Below are positions 41,845 to 44,765 of a stretch of DNA of 44,765 nucleotides, piece after piece. The stretch's first letter is position 1. Every line of letters starts with the position of its first letter. The notes beneath the pieces are model-generated. The model did no database searches, was not told where the DNA came from, and saw nothing but the letters and a program-made list of their open reading frames with translations. The translations under genes were made by a program, and so were the position numbers. This stretch comes from an uncultured Victivallis sp. (GTDB lineage Bacteria > Verrucomicrobiota > Lentisphaeria > Victivallales > Victivallaceae): positions 1 to 44,765 of the forward strand of contig CALXOA010000123.1 of assembly GCA_944389895.1 (NCBI GenBank), given 5' to 3'.

Positions 41845-42813
41845 ATGCGCATTACCGGAACTTTTCTGGATGAAATCACCTTTGACATTCCTCATCACAA
41901 CTGGGGGCGCCAGGAGTGGGATCGTGATTTTGCCGCGATGAAGGCGATGGGGATTCGCCGGGTCATTCTGATCCGGTGCGCCAACGGTTACTGGATGACC
42001 TACCCGTCGGAGGTGATTCCCCGTTTCGGAGTGCGGCACCGGCCGCCGGTGGATCTGATGGATCTGTTTCTCGACCTTGCGGAAAAACACGGACTGGAGT
42101 TTTTTGCCGGTACCTGTCACGGTACGGCGGGGAATTGCGGCGCGGGCTGGACGGAAGAGGATTTTCGGAGGGAGATCGCATTCAATCGGGAAATCATCTC
42201 CGAGATTTACTCCCGTTACGGCCATCGGAAGGCGTTTGGAGGCTGGTATCTGACTCACGAGGTTCGCGCCAACGATCCCGGTGTGATTTCTCTTCTGGTG
42301 GAACAGGGCGCCCATGCGAAGAAGGTTTCCGGTGGAAAGCCGACGTTGATTTCTCCATATTTCGCCGGGGTCAAAGCGGCGGATGCGTCCGGCGAAAAGG
42401 ATCTGGAGGTCCTGTCCGTCGAAGCTCATGCCCGGCATTGGGAGACGATTTTTTCAAAGATCGCCGGGGCCGTCGACATCGTGGCGTTTCAGGATGGACA
42501 CGTGGATTATCCCGAACTCAAGGAGTATCTGGAGGTCACCCGCAGGCTGGCCGAACGTTACGGCATCATCTGCTGGAGCAATGTTGAAAGTTTCGATCGG
42601 GACATGCCGTGGCGTTTCCCACCGATCAACTGGGAAAAATTTCTGTGGAAACTGGAATCCGCCGAAGCCGCCGGGATCACCGAGGGGATCACCTTTGAAT
42701 TTTCCCATTTCATGAGTCCGAACAGTATGTATCCGAGTGCCGGCGGACTGTATGACCGTTACTGCGAATACGCGGGGTTGCCCGCCCGTGCCTGGGATTT
42801 TCGCGGGAAGTGA
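41845..42813 (+). CDS. DUF4434-like TIM-barrel protein
   Basis: The start at 41845 has AAAGGAG well placed and gives 322 residues. M-R-I-T-G-T-F-L-D-E-I near the N-terminus, N-W-G-R-Q-E-W-D-R-D-F-A-A-M-K near 20 and V-I-L-I-R near 40 match the DUF4434 glycosidase-like barrel as I remember it. GGWYLTHEV, DIVAFQDGHVD and WSNVESFD mark later strands and offer candidate acidic residues. No signal peptide is seen. Function is unproven. Co-transcription with the GH28-like gene suggests the same substrate. Confidence 0.75.
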   Translation: MRITGTFLDEITFDIPHHNWGRQEWDRDFAAMKAMGIRRVILIRCANGYWMTYPSEVIPRFGVRHRPPVDLMDLFLDLAEKHGLEFFAGTCHGTAGNCGAGWTEEDFRREIAFNREIISEIYSRYGHRKAFGGWYLTHEVRANDPGVISLLVEQGAHAKKVSGGKPTLISPYFAGVKAADASGEKDLEVLSVEAHARHWETIFSKIAGAVDIVAFQDGHVDYPELKEYLEVTRRLAERYGIICWSNVESFDRDMPWRFPPINWEKFLWKLESAEAAGITEGITFEFSHFMSPNSMYPSAGGLYDRYCEYAGLPARAWDFRGK

Positions 42814-42943
42814 GGACCGGCGCTTCCTTCGATATTTCGAATGCTTTCCTTCCTCACCGCAAGGAATCAGATGGTAGTTCAATTTCTGAAGAAGAGCGAG
42901 GCCTTGTATCTCCGGAAGATGAGTCTTTCTAAATGAGAAGGAG

Positions 42944-42986
42944 GATATTTGAGACAGCCTTCCGGAAAACGCCGGTCTCAAATATC
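42944..42986. terminator. Strong hairpin between convergent genes
   Basis: GATATTTGAGAC (42944-42955) pairs perfectly with GTCTCAAATATC (42975-42986) across a 19-base loop. It lies 130 bases after the DUF4434-like stop and 12 bases past the end of the convergent DUF6259-like gene. There is no T-run, but placement suggests a shared end-of-transcript structure. Confidence 0.5.
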
Positions 42987-42997
42987 TCCCCCAGCGA

Positions 42998-44728
42998 TCA
43001 ACCGAGCGGGAATACCACCGCATTCAGTGGCGGAACCTGGCAATCAACCCCTTCCACCCGAAGGTGCTGCGTTATTTCGGTCCAGTTCGCGAGAATCACC
43101 GCGCGCTCTCCGGTGCCCGATTCCCACCCGGTCGCCAGCACCACCGGAACCGGAAGTGTTCCTCCTCTGGAGACTGCCAGTGAATGCCGGGCGACGCCGT
43201 CGATTCGTCCGGTCGGGATCATGCGGCCATGCAGCAGAAATTCCGGATGACGCTTCCGGACGCGGTTCAGATTACGTACCAGTGTCAATACCTTTTCCGA
43301 GGGCGGTTCCGGCATCGTCCACGGTGCGCCTCCGGCCCAGTCCACCTCACCGTTCCGCCGCATCGGTACGGCAAGCAGCGCACCGGCGGCGAACCCCTGC
43401 GTGATGCGGTACAACAGATTTTCCGGACTTTTCACGCAGTCGAAAAACAGCCCCATACACTGGTTCCCTGAGAAATCCGCTGTGATTTCATGAAACAGGT
43501 AAGCGTGAAGCGGTACGGAGTGGCACGGGTAGAGGCGCAGGTCGTTGAAGCGGAGGTCGCCGAGAAACGGTTCCGCTGCCGCATCTTCCGCGCCGAGCGT
43601 CATGGTGTATCCTTTCTCCCGGAGTACACGGCGCAGCTCGGCATAGAACTCCCGTCCCACGGCTGTTTCCTGTGGCCCCGGTCCGGGGCGATGGCCATGA
43701 CGTGTGGAGAAACATCTCGGCACCCCGCCGCCGAGCTCCTGATCGAACAACTGATAAAAATCGATGCCCGATGCAGCGATCCGGAGTACCTCGTCCAGGA
43801 TGATTTTCCGGGATTCCGGACAGGAGAGACAAAGTTTCGTTGCCCGCCGAAACGGCTTGAAATCATACTTCCGGATGCTGTCGTCGGGATCCGTGACCAT
43901 GAGTTCGACCGGTCCCGGCTCGAGCTCGCTGCCGTTTGAATAGACGAACGTCGTCCACGAAACCCCGCTCCCGTACAATCCGATCAGATGCCCCTCTTCG
44001 TGCAGTGCATGCACCAGTTCCGCAAAGGAATCCGCTCCACCTGCCGGTGGCCATTGCAGCGGCGGCGTCCATGGGCCCCGCGCATCCCAGCGCATCGGGA
44101 GCGCCATGATCCGGCTCTCGGTCGCACGGGCAATCCGCTGCAGAGCGGGAAGGGCGTTCCGATAGGGAATGAAACAGTTCGGCTTGGCTGAGAGTGTCCC
44201 CTCTCCACAGACCACATAGGTCACGACCACAGGCGAGGTCGCCAGCCACGGTGGATCCTCCGGGGGCTTTTTCGGAAGAATCCCCGATGAAAACACCCAG
44301 TCCCGGTAGGGACGTGCCGCCTCCATCCAGTCGCCGTCAAAAGCGCTGACTTCAAATTCAAAACCGCCGTGGAACGTTCCTTCCGCCGCATCGAACGTTT
44401 CCATCGAGAATCCACCACCGGTATTTCCCACCACCTTGATCTGTTTCGGACGGCAGAACTCATCCCGTGCGAACAATCGTACCCCGCTTTGAGCATCAAG
44501 GCCGGCTACCAGTTGCGCCTGACAATACCCCGGATAATATCCAAGCTGGTCGATCTCCTCATAGATGCGGGCGGAGTCAAAGCGTTCCCCGGGCGGCAAC
44601 AATCGTCCTTCGCTCAACGGATCCAGTACGGCAAATTCATCCGGCAGGTCGAACCGCGGAAACTCATAGGAACAGAGGATCTTCCCAGACGGAATCCTCA
44701 CCTGCTCCAGGGAAAAACGGAACGCCGG
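42998..44728 (-). CDS. DUF6259-like glycosidase-type protein, 5' truncated
   Basis: The frame reads 576 residues to the end of reliable sequence. The apparent start (GTG at 44701) is internal: codons upstream continue as P-A-F-R-F-S-L-E-Q-V-R-I-P-S-G-K before the fold-back begins. The body has a TIM-barrel feel: FPRFDLPDEFA, WVFSSGILP, R-I-M-A-L-P-M-R-W-D, L-I-G-L-Y-G-S-G-V-S-W, I-D-F-Y-Q-L-F-D-Q-E-L-G (probable active-site Asp/Glu), T-L-G-A-E-D-A, then a C-terminal beta domain. I associate this with DUF6259, common in Lentisphaerae; this is from memory. Only the N-terminus is missing. It converges on the DUF4434-like gene. Confidence 0.6.
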   Translation of the reverse strand, partial: PAFRFSLEQVRIPSGKILCSYEFPRFDLPDEFAVLDPLSEGRLLPPGERFDSARIYEEIDQLGYYPGYCQAQLVAGLDAQSGVRLFARDEFCRPKQIKVVGNTGGGFSMETFDAAEGTFHGGFEFEVSAFDGDWMEAARPYRDWVFSSGILPKKPPEDPPWLATSPVVVTYVVCGEGTLSAKPNCFIPYRNALPALQRIARATESRIMALPMRWDARGPWTPPLQWPPAGGADSFAELVHALHEEGHLIGLYGSGVSWTTFVYSNGSELEPGPVELMVTDPDDSIRKYDFKPFRRATKLCLSCPESRKIILDEVLRIAASGIDFYQLFDQELGGGVPRCFSTRHGHRPGPGPQETAVGREFYAELRRVLREKGYTMTLGAEDAAAEPFLGDLRFNDLRLYPCHSVPLHAYLFHEITADFSGNQCMGLFFDCVKSPENLLYRITQGFAAGALLAVPMRRNGEVDWAGGAPWTMPEPPSEKVLTLVRNLNRVRKRHPEFLLHGRMIPTGRIDGVARHSLAVSRGGTLPVPVVLATGWESGTGERAVILANWTEITQHLRVEGVDCQVPPLNAVVFPLG

Positions 44729-44765
44729 CTCCCTGGAGCAGGTGAGGATTCCGTCTGGGAAGATC
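44678..44765. repeat. Perfect 36-bp inverted repeat ending on the last base (probable fold-back artefact)
   Basis: Bases 44678-44713 and 44730-44765 are exact reverse complements, 36 bases each, separated by 16 bases. The right arm stops on the final base. The left arm lies inside a coding frame. A perfect hairpin of this size at a contig end is typical of a chimeric read or assembly fold-back, not of natural DNA. Bases 44730-44765 should not be treated as genuine flanking sequence. Confidence 0.9.

Noticed and set aside
1..44765. CRISPR array, transposase, phage or defence system
   Set aside because: No spaced direct repeats, no transposase or integrase motifs and no nuclease-effector gene pairs were seen.

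Overview
The window looks like one end-to-end contig from a host-associated, saccharolytic member of the Lentisphaerae (Victivallales-like). No 16S or marker gene is present, so this rests on gene content: prepilin-like proteins with a TLIELL(I/V)VIAIIAIL N-terminus sitting inside glycan-degradation loci, many unusual TIM-barrel glycosidase families (GH78, GH36, GH28, GH130, DUF4434-like, DUF6259-like), no SusC/SusD pair, high GC with AT-rich promoters, and many start/stop-overlapping gene pairs. I found no rRNA, tRNA, IS element or CRISPR array.

Layout. (1) 312-7819, plus: a secreted clan GH-A-like hydrolase, a pseudopilin, an unrecognised TIM-barrel protein and a GH78 rhamnosidase. (2) 13595-7821, minus: LacI regulator, GH130 enzyme, pseudopilin and a second GH-A-like hydrolase. 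That hydrolase is fused in frame to what appears to have been a separate secreted protein. A promoter with a palindromic operator lies between lacI and GH130, and a related site overlaps the lacI start. (3) 13891-14238: a small Cys-rich protein. (4) 15366-14572, minus: a PocR-type AraC regulator, divergent from a plus operon (15528-21403) of GH36 alpha-galactosidase, fucose-isomerase-like protein, FGGY kinase and class II aldolase. These would make a complete sugar-to-triose route. (5) 22501-21430, minus: a small protein and a Sel1-repeat protein with a 14-bp tandem repeat in its leader.

(6) 22670-25540, plus: HTH protein, deoC, an FMN/4Fe-4S membrane protein and a membrane-anchored nitroreductase. 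(7) 27235-25542, minus: alpha/beta hydrolase and TauE/SafE permease, behind a perfect palindrome. (8) 37413-27375, minus, housekeeping-like: DUF4236-TPR protein, CPA2 antiporter, DEDD exonuclease, SirB1-like protein, hisB, MFS transporter and HrpA helicase. (9) 37954-42813, plus: a GH78-like enzyme, a GH28-like enzyme and a DUF4434-like protein. (10) 42998 to the right end, minus: a DUF6259-like protein cut off by a perfect 36-bp fold-back that ends on the last base, which is very probably an assembly or amplification artefact.

Taken together, the accessory parts suit an organism that takes rhamnose/fucose/galactose/galacturonate/mannose-containing plant or host glycans apart and feeds the sugars into an isomerase-kinase-aldolase route. 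Substrate assignments are inferences from family membership, not from direct evidence.
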